Shown here piece after piece: positions 9,359 to 17,529 of a DNA stretch of 64,000 nt. The notes below the pieces were generated by a model. It was not told the DNA's origin, searched no databases, and saw only the letters and a program-made list of their open reading frames with translations. The position numbers were made by a program, and so were the translations under genes. Source of the stretch: Shewanella zhangzhouensis (GTDB taxonomy: Bacteria; Pseudomonadota; Gammaproteobacteria; Enterobacterales; Shewanellaceae); the NCBI RefSeq assembly GCF_019457615.1, contig NZ_CP080414.1, positions 4,227,501-4,291,500 on the forward strand, written 5' to 3'. Numbering within the stretch: the stretch's first letter is position 1; the number at the start of each line of letters is the position of its first letter.

Positions 9359-10768
9359 ATGTCAGTTGAAAATGTGTTGAAGCAGTTGAAAGACCTGGAA
9401 GTGAAGTTCGTGGATCTGCGCTTTACCGATACCAAGGGTAAAGAACAGCACGTGTCTATTCCAACGCATCAGGTAGACGCCGACTTCTTTGAAGACGGTA
9501 AAATGTTCGACGGCTCATCCATCGCCGGTTGGAAAGGTATCAACGAATCTGACATGGTACTGATGCCAGATGCGACCACCTTCGTGCTGGATCCTTTCAC
9601 CGAAGAAACCACTGCCATCATCCGTTGTGACATCCTCGAGCCAGGCACCATGACTGGTTACGATCGTGACCCACGCTCCATCGCCAAGAAGGCCGAAGAA
9701 TACCTGCGCGCCACCGGCATCGCCGACACAGTGCTGATGGGCCCAGAGCCAGAATTCTTCCTGTTCGACGACGTACGTTTCGGCACCGACATGAGCGGTA
9801 CCTTCGTGAAGATCGACGCCAAAGAAGCCGCCTGGAACTCAGGCACCAGCTACGAAGATGGCAACACCGGTCACCGTCCATTCGTGAAAGGCGGTTACTT
9901 CCCCGTTGCTCCGGTTGACTCTTCACAGGACCTGCGCTCTGCCATGTGTCTGGTACTGGAAGAAATGGGTCAGGTAGTTGAAGCTCACCACCACGAAGTG
10001 GCCACTGCCGGTCAGAACGAAATCGCAACCCGTTTCAACACCCTGACCAAGAAAGCCGACGAAATCCAGATCCTGAAGTACGTGGTGCACAACATGGCCC
10101 ACGCCTACGGCAAGACTGCCACCTTTATGCCTAAGCCAATCGTTGGCGACAACGGCTCAGGTATGCACGTTCACCAGTCTCTGGCCAAAGATGGCGTTAA
10201 CCTGTTTGCCGGCGACAAGTACGGCGGTCTGTCTGAAACTGCCCTGTACTACATCGGCGGTATCATCAAGCACGCCCGTGCCCTGAACGCCTTCACCAAC
10301 CCAAGCACCAACTCTTACAAGCGTCTGGTACCACACTTCGAAGCCCCGGTAATGCTGGCTTACTCAGCCCGTAACCGCTCTGCTTCTATCCGTATCCCAG
10401 TGGTACCAAGCCCTAAAGGTCGTCGTATCGAGACCCGCTTCCCAGACCCAACTGCCAACCCATATCTGGGCTTCGCGGCTCTGCTGATGGCCGGTCTGGA
10501 CGGTATCCAGAACAAGATCCACCCTGGCGATGCCATGGATAAGGATCTGTACGATCTGCCAGCCGAAGAAGCGGCCGAGATCCCAACTGTAGCCGAGTCT
10601 CTGGACGTGGCACTGGCGGCTCTGGATGCAGACCGCGAGTTCCTGACCAAGGGTGGCGTGTTCAGCAACGACTTCATCGACTCTTACATCCGTCTGAAGA
10701 CTGCTGAAGCCGAGCGCGTGAACCGCACTACTCACCCACTCGAGTTCGAAATGTATTACAGCCTGTAA
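9359..10768 (+). CDS. glnA: Glutamine synthetase type I
   Basis: The 469-residue GSI-beta enzyme makes glutamine from glutamate, ammonia and ATP as a cytosolic dodecamer. Visible signatures are the N-terminal FDGSSI segment, GPEPEFFLFD, the ATP-binding region KPIVGDNGSGMHVHQS, NPSTNSYKRLVPHFEAP, and the adenylylation loop DKDLYDLP near residue 398. The adenylylation loop implies GlnE-type control. The ATG has GGAGA upstream. Nitrogen control is indicated by the NtrC/sigma-54 region. The sensor/regulator pair glnLG lies about 9.6 kb downstream rather than adjacent. Confidence 0.98.
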   Translation: MSVENVLKQLKDLEVKFVDLRFTDTKGKEQHVSIPTHQVDADFFEDGKMFDGSSIAGWKGINESDMVLMPDATTFVLDPFTEETTAIIRCDILEPGTMTGYDRDPRSIAKKAEEYLRATGIADTVLMGPEPEFFLFDDVRFGTDMSGTFVKIDAKEAAWNSGTSYEDGNTGHRPFVKGGYFPVAPVDSSQDLRSAMCLVLEEMGQVVEAHHHEVATAGQNEIATRFNTLTKKADEIQILKYVVHNMAHAYGKTATFMPKPIVGDNGSGMHVHQSLAKDGVNLFAGDKYGGLSETALYYIGGIIKHARALNAFTNPSTNSYKRLVPHFEAPVMLAYSARNRSASIRIPVVPSPKGRRIETRFPDPTANPYLGFAALLMAGLDGIQNKIHPGDAMDKDLYDLPAEEAAEIPTVAESLDVALAALDADREFLTKGGVFSNDFIDSYIRLKTAEAERVNRTTHPLEFEMYYSL

Positions 10769-10780
10769 TACCCTGCAAAA

Positions 10781-10818
10781 CCGCCCCTTTATCTGCAGTC
10801 AGCAGATAAAGTAGGCGG
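10781..10818 (+). other. Hairpin after glnA without a U-tract
   Basis: CCGCC, a TTTATCTGC arm, a 5-base loop, GCAGATAAA and GGCGG form a long imperfect hairpin 12 bp after the glnA stop. An A-rich stretch follows, not T, so it is not a standard terminator. It may stabilise the glnA 3' end. Confidence 0.5.
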
Positions 10819-10827
10819 AAAACAAAA

Positions 10828-10862
10828 AAGACGCCCCGGACTCAGGTCCGGGGCGTTTATTT
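10828..10862 (+). terminator. Intrinsic terminator of glnA
   Basis: ACGCCCCGGAC and GTCCGGGGCGT form an 11-bp GC-rich stem with a TCAG loop, with A-run before and T-rich after. It can serve glnA and the converging gene. Confidence 0.88.
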
Positions 10863-10913
10863 TGGGCTTATGGTAACAAAAACAACAATGTCGAATCCGC
10901 CGTGCAACCCGCC

Positions 10914-12029
10914 TTACAGTGCGCCTCGCACACACGCAATAAAGCGCTGTATATCGGCTTCATCGTTATAGAGATGCGGTGACACCCGCATGCCGTAGCG
11001 ACGATTGTCGACGCTGATACTGGCCTCATTGAGAGCGGCCATCACAGCTGCAGTACTGTCACCGAATTGTAAAATGGCAGTGCCACTGCGGCTTTGCGCC
11101 TGAGAAGGGCCTGCACCATGCTGGTGCAACTCATCATAAAGCATTGAAACCAAAGCCTGATTGTGCGCTCTTACCTTGTCAGCACCCAGGGAAGCAAACC
11201 AGCCAATACTGTGGGCGCCAATCACGTAAGGCGCCACAGAGGGGGTTCCACCCCAGAATCTCAACGCCGACGGATGATAACGAAAATCGTGAATATTGAA
11301 TTCGAACGGGTTTTCATGGGAAAACCAGCCCACATCCACAGGCTCGCATTCTGCCAGCCGCTCGGGATGAACCCAGAGGTAGGCCGCTCCCGGCCCGGAG
11401 CAGAGCCATTTCACCGCCGAGCCAATCAGAAAGTCAGGTGCCAGCCCGGTCACAGATAAGGGCACGGCCCCCGCCGACTGAGCCACGTCCACCAGGGTCA
11501 AAATTCCCAGCTCACGACAGCGCGGGACCAGCGCTTCCACCGGTGACAAGGCTCCCAGATTGGAAAACGCATGGCTGATAAACACCAGATCCAGCCCCGG
11601 GGTTAAATACGCCTCCCAGGCATTGGCGTCTGTGATGTCGACGCCCGCGGGAATAAACTCCAGACGGGCATGGGGCAAGGCCTGCTGCAGCGCAAATCCC
11701 ATGGACGGGAAGTCTTCTTCGCACATCAGAATGCGCGCGCCGCGGGCCTTAAGCCTTGGGTACGATAACACCAGCTTGGTCAGCGCCGACGACAAATTCA
11801 CCTGTGGGCAAAAATCCCTGGCGTTACCATCAAAGAGTTGCCCCAATGCCGTGCGAAACCCTTCAACCGCAGACAACCAGTCACCCCATGGCTCGCGCCC
11901 CGATTGGCACCAGGGCTGCCAATAATCCTGCTCGAATCCCGCCTTGGCTGCTTTAAGCGGCCGACCAACCGAGTGGCTCAGCAGGTAGGTGCCATCGGGT
12001 AGAAAAAATGCTGATTTTTGTTCACTCAT
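10914..12029 (-). CDS. Class V aminotransferase-fold PLP enzyme, kynureninase-like
   Basis: The 371-residue protein has the fold-type I PLP pattern of class V aminotransferases. Asp181 (TLVDVAQSAG) should pair with the pyridine nitrogen, and Lys207 in GSAVKWLCSGPGAAYLWV is the probable Schiff-base lysine. The segment around this lysine resembles kynureninase (KYLN-GPG) more than cysteine desulfurases. Its start overlaps the upstream IDO/PrnB-like gene by 4 bp, so the products are made together. A role in cleaving or transaminating a kynurenine-like product is inferred from that pairing; the true substrate is unknown. Confidence 0.75.
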   Translation of the reverse strand: MSEQKSAFFLPDGTYLLSHSVGRPLKAAKAGFEQDYWQPWCQSGREPWGDWLSAVEGFRTALGQLFDGNARDFCPQVNLSSALTKLVLSYPRLKARGARILMCEEDFPSMGFALQQALPHARLEFIPAGVDITDANAWEAYLTPGLDLVFISHAFSNLGALSPVEALVPRCRELGILTLVDVAQSAGAVPLSVTGLAPDFLIGSAVKWLCSGPGAAYLWVHPERLAECEPVDVGWFSHENPFEFNIHDFRYHPSALRFWGGTPSVAPYVIGAHSIGWFASLGADKVRAHNQALVSMLYDELHQHGAGPSQAQSRSGTAILQFGDSTAAVMAALNEASISVDNRRYGMRVSPHLYNDEADIQRFIACVRGAL

Positions 12030-13204
12030 GACAAAGTCGCCTTTAATCGCGCCACTTCCTGCCAGGCAGTACGTATATCGCTGCGCTTGGCTGCCGCGCG
12101 TCTGTCCCTGAGTTTTTCCAGCGCCCCAATGAGCACATGCAGCGGTGGGCCACTGGCTGTCACCTTGGACATATGTTGCTGCTGCATATTCACAGACGGC
12201 TCGGCAATGTATTTGTGTACCAACTGGTCGTGATGCTGAATGGCTGTTTGGCCGTGGAGTTCACACACCTCAAGGAACAGGCGCAAATTGTCCTGATACC
12301 AGCTCTGCTCTTTGGCGCCCGTGGCGGCCAGGAAATGCTCCATCAGGCTGGTGCGGCGCATGCAGTCACGCAAAATAGCCTGATCTTCCGGCATCATATA
12401 GAGGAACTTATCCACCAGCATCTGGGAATAGGAAGGCTCATTGGCGTAACAAAGCCCCAGCAGCAGATCTATCACGTTGATGCCGGCGAAATCCCCCGCG
12501 TTGGCGCCACGATACACCTGGCTGCCCACCCGGTAAGGCTTGTAGTAAGGGCGCACACAATAGAAGAAACGGTCGGTATCCAGCTCGTTGAACAGGGTGG
12601 TATTTGAGTCCATCACATCCTGCAACGCCTGACGGGCGACCTTGAGCAAGTCTGCGGTGATGGGGTGAGATACCCCCAGCGGCAGGATTTTCAGCAGCGC
12701 ATCGGCCGCGCGCTTGTACGCAAGAATGCCCTTGGTGTTGTAGTCCACGAACAGGCGCTCGTCGTGCAAATCGGTAAATCGCTTGTATTTGCCATCCCGG
12801 GCCAGGTTATGGGTAGTCAGGTGCGCGGTGGCAAAGCGTGGGGTTACGCCGATGGACGCACCTATGTGCATCGCCAGTGCCGAGGCCTCCACCAGCGGAG
12901 ACTGGGTCTCCCGTGTTGGCTCGGTAATTTCGTGACGTCGGCAGGCGGCCATATACAGGCCCACATTGCCGAGTAAATCGAAGGCGGCATCGAAGCCTTC
13001 GTCGGTATTACCTTCATCCAGCAGGGCGCAAATATGTTTGCGCCCCTCGGTTTCCAGCTGCGCCTTCAGATCATCACCCACGCCAACCACGTTGGCTCTA
13101 TCGGTTTGCAGCCAATAGAGGTGTTCGAGTTCATTGTTCAGTTCTACAAAGCGGGTACGAAGCCAGTCATCAAAAGCTTCAACGTTCAGTGTCATGGGTT
13201 TCAT
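12026..13204 (-). CDS. IDO/PrnB-like haem protein (indoleamine dioxygenase superfamily)
   Basis: The 392-residue protein resembles PrnB (DUF1864) and indoleamine 2,3-dioxygenase. RPYYKPYRVG (218-227) matches a PrnB motif, and YRGANAGDFAGINVIDLLLG (231-250) lines up with the IDO distal loop. HDQLVHKYI (325-333) matches the IDO proximal-haem segment HLQIVTKYI, making His325 the likely haem ligand. The IDO distal GGSAGQSS is changed (GANAGDFA), so chemistry may differ from simple tryptophan dioxygenation. It is first in a two-gene operon with a kynureninase-like enzyme and divergent from an Lrp regulator. These alignments are from memory. Confidence 0.75.
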   Translation of the reverse strand: MKPMTLNVEAFDDWLRTRFVELNNELEHLYWLQTDRANVVGVGDDLKAQLETEGRKHICALLDEGNTDEGFDAAFDLLGNVGLYMAACRRHEITEPTRETQSPLVEASALAMHIGASIGVTPRFATAHLTTHNLARDGKYKRFTDLHDERLFVDYNTKGILAYKRAADALLKILPLGVSHPITADLLKVARQALQDVMDSNTTLFNELDTDRFFYCVRPYYKPYRVGSQVYRGANAGDFAGINVIDLLLGLCYANEPSYSQMLVDKFLYMMPEDQAILRDCMRRTSLMEHFLAATGAKEQSWYQDNLRLFLEVCELHGQTAIQHHDQLVHKYIAEPSVNMQQQHMSKVTASGPPLHVLIGALEKLRDRRAAAKRSDIRTAWQEVARLKATLS

Positions 13205-13332
13205 TATTATCGTTCTCCATGCTCAGCCATTCGGGCAGAGCCTGTATCAGCCTAGCACAGAGAAACAGGGTATTTTCACCAAAGCCTGGCGACAAAGCGC
13301 CTCTTATTAGTGATAATCAACAACAAATAAGT

Positions 13333-13346
13333 ATTCAATATCGAAT
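13333..13346. promoter_or_regulatory. Candidate operator between the haem-protein operon and the Lrp gene
   Basis: ATTCAATATCGAAT is an inverted repeat with two central mismatches in the AT-rich divergent intergenic region, just before the Lrp-family start. Lrp/AsnC proteins bind AT-rich dyads of this kind, so autoregulation is plausible. Confidence 0.4.
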
Positions 13347-13356
13347 TTCACTCATC

Positions 13357-13821
13357 ATGAGCCAGCTGGATAAGAAAGACCTCGCGCTCCTCGCCGCACT
13401 GCAACGCAATGGCCGCCAGAGCATCACCGAACTGGCCGCCTCGGTAAACCTGTCTGACACCCCCTGTTTGCGGCGTATTCGTCGCCTCGAGCAGGAAGGC
13501 TATATCACGGGGTATACCGCCGCCATCAATCACAGGAAAGCGGGCTTCGAGGTGATAGTCTATGCCTCGGTCAGACTCAGCGAAAACTCCGACAGGGCCG
13601 CCGAACAGTTTGAAACTGCCGTCGCCCTGCTGCCTGAGGTCATGGAGTGCTCTGTAATTACGGGGGCCCACGATTACCTGCTCAAAATCGTCGCCAAAGA
13701 CCTTCTGGCCTACGAACGTTTCGTCAAAAAATCCCTCGGAAGCCTGCCGGGAGTATCGGGTATAGAGTCGACCGTGGTACTCAAACAAACCTTTTGCCGC
13801 ACGGCACTGCCATTGGACTGA
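13357..13821 (+). CDS. Lrp/AsnC-family transcriptional regulator
   Basis: The start is ATG 13357 (MSQLDKKDLALLAAL), because the typical AsnC N-terminus begins there; the frame upstream is not protein-like. A winged helix-turn-helix covers about residues 1-60 (SITELAASVNLSDTPCLRRIRRLEQEGYI), and the ligand-binding RAM domain follows, 154 residues in all. It is divergent from the IDO/PrnB-like operon and probably controls it in response to an amino acid, perhaps tryptophan or a product. The ligand is inference. Confidence 0.88.
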   Translation: MSQLDKKDLALLAALQRNGRQSITELAASVNLSDTPCLRRIRRLEQEGYITGYTAAINHRKAGFEVIVYASVRLSENSDRAAEQFETAVALLPEVMECSVITGAHDYLLKIVAKDLLAYERFVKKSLGSLPGVSGIESTVVLKQTFCRTALPLD

Positions 13822-13920
13822 CCAAGCATTGCCGGTCTTGAGCGGCAACTGAAAATCCCCTAGTCTGGGAAGGCTTTTCAAATTTAACGACCCCAAGCGT
13901 AAAGCTCATACAAAGGTTTG

Positions 13921-14475
13921 ATGATGCACTGCAGCGCCTGTAAACACGGCAGCCTGGTTCCTACCCGGCTCGACAACCTCTTCTTGGCCCACCGCTGTAA
14001 TCACTGCGGTGGCCACTGGGTCCTGATTGACGACTTTGTCACCTGGAAACAGGCCAACCCCGACACCGAATTTGAGGCCATTACGGCCGTAGAAGACAGT
14101 GAAGACAGCCCCATGGCGCTGTTTTGCCCCATGAGCCAAACCCTGATGCGTAAGCTTAAAATCAGCACAGACACAGACCACAGGCTCGACTACAGCGCCG
14201 CTGTGGGTGGCGTATGGCTCGATAAGGGCGAATGGCCACTGCTCAAGTCCATGGGGCTTGCCAGCTGCCTGAATTTGCTGGTCACTCAGGAGTGGCAAAA
14301 TCGCTTAAAACAGAGCCAGACTCAGGCCAATTTTGGCGAGCACTATCGCCGCAAGTTTGGTGACAGCACCTACACTGAACTTAAAAGGATCCGCGATTGG
14401 TTACAGGGCCAGCCAAATAAAGCCGAGCTGAAGAGTTACCTGCTGGCAGACGATCCCTACAGCACCAAACGGTAA
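13921..14475 (+). CDS. Zinc-ribbon (TFIIB-type) protein of unknown function
   Basis: The N-terminus has a zinc ribbon, CSAC...CNHCGGHW, like the zf-TFIIB family. A second half-ribbon-like stretch (FCPMSQTLM...GGVWLDKGEW) has lost some cysteines. The C-terminal 70 residues are helical and charged. AAAGG at 13912-13916 favours the ATG at 13921 or 13924 over the TTG at 13918. It is 18 bp upstream of an S51-like peptidase gene, so they may be co-transcribed. No function is assignable. Confidence 0.7.
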   Translation: MMHCSACKHGSLVPTRLDNLFLAHRCNHCGGHWVLIDDFVTWKQANPDTEFEAITAVEDSEDSPMALFCPMSQTLMRKLKISTDTDHRLDYSAAVGGVWLDKGEWPLLKSMGLASCLNLLVTQEWQNRLKQSQTQANFGEHYRRKFGDSTYTELKRIRDWLQGQPNKAELKSYLLADDPYSTKR

Positions 14476-14493
14476 AGGAGTAAGGAGCAAAAG

Positions 14494-15120
14494 ATGTCGC
14501 TGCTGTTACTGAGTGATACCCGCGCTGACGAAATTCGGGCCTGTCTGGGCAAATGGTTGGCTTCCATTGGTGAAAATCCCAGCGTAGGCTACCTGGCCTC
14601 CAGCGCCGACCCCACCCGGGAATACTTTCAGCCCATAGTCGAACTCTACGATAGCCTGGGCGCACAGATAACCGCTTTTGCCGAACCTATCCACGGGCCG
14701 GACTGCGAACTGTACGAGCCGCTGTTTGCCTGCGACATCATTCATCTCTGCGGTGGCAACAGCTTTGAATATCTGCACCATCTTGGTGCAAGTGGTTTGG
14801 ATGAGCGCCTGAAAGCCTTCGTGGCGGCCGGCGGCCACCTGGTGGGCGTCAGCGCCGGAGCCATCCTGATGACACCGGACATCGCCTCAGCGGTCTACTG
14901 TGGCGACGAGCCGGTCGTACCCTTTCAAATCACACAGGGGCTGGGGCTGGTCCCCTTTGGGATCATCCCCCATGTTCAGGACAAGGCAGCGCTTGCGGCC
15001 AGCCTCAAGGTCAGTGAAACGCCCGCCGCCCTGTATCTGATGGCAAACACTGATGCCATCGAGCTGAGGGACAACGCGCTTCACACAACAGGCACCCCCA
15101 CTCTTATTGCGCCGGAATAA
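14494..15120 (+). CDS. Peptidase S51 / dipeptidase E-like protein
   Basis: The 208-residue protein has the class I glutamine amidotransferase-like fold of the S51 group. IHLCGGNSFEYL corresponds to the oxyanion region, and GVSAGAILM holds the nucleophilic serine seen in PepE and cyanophycinase. A late FGIIPHVQDKAAL segment probably supplies the histidine. PepE hydrolyses Asp-X dipeptides, but substrate here is uncertain. RBS AAGGAG precedes the ATG. Confidence 0.78.
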   Translation: MSLLLLSDTRADEIRACLGKWLASIGENPSVGYLASSADPTREYFQPIVELYDSLGAQITAFAEPIHGPDCELYEPLFACDIIHLCGGNSFEYLHHLGASGLDERLKAFVAAGGHLVGVSAGAILMTPDIASAVYCGDEPVVPFQITQGLGLVPFGIIPHVQDKAALAASLKVSETPAALYLMANTDAIELRDNALHTTGTPTLIAPE

Positions 15121-15343
15121 CCGGTGCGGGTCTCGACCCCAAGCCTTGGGGCTAACCATTCGGCACAGGCCTTTGTGGGTGTGCCGATTAATTGCTGAGC
15201 ATTGAAAGCCATTATCGGATTACAAGGTCTATCAAGCTGATCCGCACATCCATTCTGGCCGTAATGGCTCGCTGTCATTCTCAGCACTTATATTGATTGG
15301 CACAGCTGCCGACAGCCATATCCGCACAGGGGAAAAACTTGCC

Positions 15344-17473
15344 ATGGAATTACTGACCGCACCGCCCACGCCTTTGCTCAGCGGCGAGGACACTCAAAGC
15401 AAACGCGCTGAAATCAAAGCCTATTTCCAAAACAGTTGGGCTCAGTATGAATCCCTGTTTTCCCTGATTTCCAATGACGATGCCTACTTTAAAAAGGCCG
15501 AGCCGCTACGTCATCCACTGATTTTCTACTTCGGCCACACCGCCACCTTTTTTATCAATAAGCTCAAGCTGGGCAAGTACATAGACGAGCGTATCAACGA
15601 CCATTTCGAGTCCATGTTTGCCATTGGTGTGGACGAAATGTCCTGGGATGACCTGAACGATGCCCATTACGACTGGCCGCAGGTGGATGAGGTGCGCGCG
15701 TACCGCAATGAGGTGCGAGCCCTGATTGAAGGCCTTATCGACACCATGCCGCTGGAGCTGCCCATCGGCCAAAATAGCCTCGCCTGGGCGATTTTGATGG
15801 GCATTGAACACGAGCGCATTCACCTCGAGACCTCCTCGGTGATTATCCGCCAGCTGCCCCTTGAAGATCTGACACCTTCAATGCAGTGGCCCGAATGCAG
15901 GGATTATGGCGAGACACCGGATAATCCGATGCTCCAGGTCAAAGGCGGCGATATCAGCCTTGGCAAAGCCGATGAAGATGCAACCTACGGCTGGGATAAC
16001 GAATACGGCCATAGCCATCACCACATCAGCGATTTTCGCGCCAGCGAAAAACTGGTGTCCAACGGCGAGTTTATGGCCTTTGTAGAGGCCGGTGGCTATC
16101 AGGAAGCCAGATGGTGGAGCGATGAAGGCAATGCCTGGCGTGAATACACCAACGCCGACATGCCACGCTTTTGGCGCCAGAGAGACGGCCGCTGGTATCA
16201 GCGTAATCTCTGCAGCGAAATCCCGCTGCCACTCAATTGGCCGGTGGAAGTAAACCAGCTGGAAGCCAAAGCCTTTTGCAACTGGAAGGCGGCGACTACG
16301 GAGCGCAGTATTCGTCTGCCCACCGAGGCCGAATGGTGTTGGCTCAGACAAGAGCTTGAAGGCGATATGACCGCCATAGGCGCCGCGCCCGCCTGGCGCG
16401 AACTCCCGGGTAACCTCAATCTGGCCCACTACGCTTCATCCTGCCCGGTGAACCGTTTCCGTCAGGGACGCTTTTTCGATCTGGTGGGCAATGTGTGGCA
16501 ATGGACCGAGACTGCCATCGACGGCTTCCCGGGCTTTGGGGTGCACCCGCTGTATGACGACTTCTCCACCCCCACCTTTGATGGCAAGCATAACCTCATC
16601 AAGGGCGGCAGCTGGATTTCCACCGGCAACGAAGCCATCGCCGCCTCGCGCTATGCGTTTCGCCGTCACTTCTATCAGCATGCTGGCTTCCGCTACGTGG
16701 AGTCCAGCCAATCACCGGATGAGGGCGTGAAGGTGAATGTGTATGAAACCGATGAACTGATCTCCCAGTACCTCGAATTCCATTACGGCCGCGAGTACTT
16801 CGGCGTGGCCAACTTCTGTGTAAAAGGGGTGCAGGAAGCGCTGGCCGAAATCAACCTTGAGCGCCACGCCAAAGCGCTGGACATCGGCTGCTCCGTGGGC
16901 CGGGCCAGTTTTGAGCTGGCACGCCATTTTGATGCCGTAGATGCCATCGATTTCTCCGCCCGCTTCATCCAACAGGCCTATGCCCTCAAGGAGCAGGGCG
17001 AGAAGCGCTACACCATACGTACGGAAGGCGAGTTGGTGGAATACCGCACCGCATCGCTCGCAAGCCTCGGCTACAACGAAGTGAAGCACAAAATCGACTT
17101 CCTGCAGGGCGATGCGCTTAATCTAAAGCCGCGCTTCAGTGGCTATGATTTGGTGTACGCCTCCAACCTAATCGACAGGCTGAATGAGCCAAAGGCCTTC
17201 CTCGAGCAAATTCACAGCCGCATCAATACGGGCGGTTATCTGGTGATTGCCTCACCTTACACCTGGCTTGAGGACTATACCCCCAAGTCCAATTGGCTGG
17301 GCGGTATCAAGGTGAACGGTGAGAACTTTACCACCCTCGATGGCCTCACCGAGACGCTCATTCCCCACTTCGAACTGGTGGCGGTGAAGGAAGTGCCCTT
17401 CGTCATTCGCGAAACCAAACGCAAATTCCAGCACAGCCTGTCGGAGATGAGTATCTGGCGCAAACGCCAATGA
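15344..17473 (+). CDS. ovoA: Ovothiol synthase OvoA (5-histidylcysteine sulfoxide synthase/methyltransferase)
   Basis: The start is ATG 15344 (MELLTAPPTPLL); 17 upstream codons have no family match. An N-terminal DinB-like region holds the iron ligands H65 (YFGH) and H156/H160 (EHERIHLE). A formylglycine-generating-enzyme-like sulfatase-modifying domain follows (LPTEAEWCW, VGNVWQWTE, KGGSW), then a C-terminal SAM methyltransferase (ALDIGCSVGRASFELA). OvoA joins cysteine to histidine C5 with oxygen, and the methyltransferase domain acts later to make ovothiol A, an antioxidant. The cysteine-sulfoxide lyase OvoB is not adjacent. Confidence 0.93.
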   Translation: MELLTAPPTPLLSGEDTQSKRAEIKAYFQNSWAQYESLFSLISNDDAYFKKAEPLRHPLIFYFGHTATFFINKLKLGKYIDERINDHFESMFAIGVDEMSWDDLNDAHYDWPQVDEVRAYRNEVRALIEGLIDTMPLELPIGQNSLAWAILMGIEHERIHLETSSVIIRQLPLEDLTPSMQWPECRDYGETPDNPMLQVKGGDISLGKADEDATYGWDNEYGHSHHHISDFRASEKLVSNGEFMAFVEAGGYQEARWWSDEGNAWREYTNADMPRFWRQRDGRWYQRNLCSEIPLPLNWPVEVNQLEAKAFCNWKAATTERSIRLPTEAEWCWLRQELEGDMTAIGAAPAWRELPGNLNLAHYASSCPVNRFRQGRFFDLVGNVWQWTETAIDGFPGFGVHPLYDDFSTPTFDGKHNLIKGGSWISTGNEAIAASRYAFRRHFYQHAGFRYVESSQSPDEGVKVNVYETDELISQYLEFHYGREYFGVANFCVKGVQEALAEINLERHAKALDIGCSVGRASFELARHFDAVDAIDFSARFIQQAYALKEQGEKRYTIRTEGELVEYRTASLASLGYNEVKHKIDFLQGDALNLKPRFSGYDLVYASNLIDRLNEPKAFLEQIHSRINTGGYLVIASPYTWLEDYTPKSNWLGGIKVNGENFTTLDGLTETLIPHFELVAVKEVPFVIRETKRKFQHSLSEMSIWRKRQ

Positions 17474-17479
17474 GTCTCA

Positions 17480-17520
17480 GCTAATAAAAAACGCCCGCGA
17501 TTGCGGGCGTTTTTATTAGC
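17480..17520. terminator. Bidirectional terminator between ovoA and the AbgT gene
   Basis: A long inverted repeat (GCTAATAAAAAACGCCCGC and GCGGGCGTTTTTATTAGC) surrounds a short loop. The GC-rich core is flanked by A and T runs, so it works in both directions. Confidence 0.9.
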
Positions 17521-17529
17521 TCATGTTGC

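Noticed and set aside
9082..9380. Two short frames upstream of glnA
   Set aside because: They cover the NtrC and sigma-54 sites and have no RBS or family match.
13829..13847. TGCCG/CGGCA hairpin after the Lrp gene, as a terminator
   Set aside because: The stem is only 5 bp with no T-run, so it is weak evidence.
15137..15187. Short hairpins before ovoA as a possible riboswitch
   Set aside because: Two small stems can be drawn but nothing matches a known riboswitch class.
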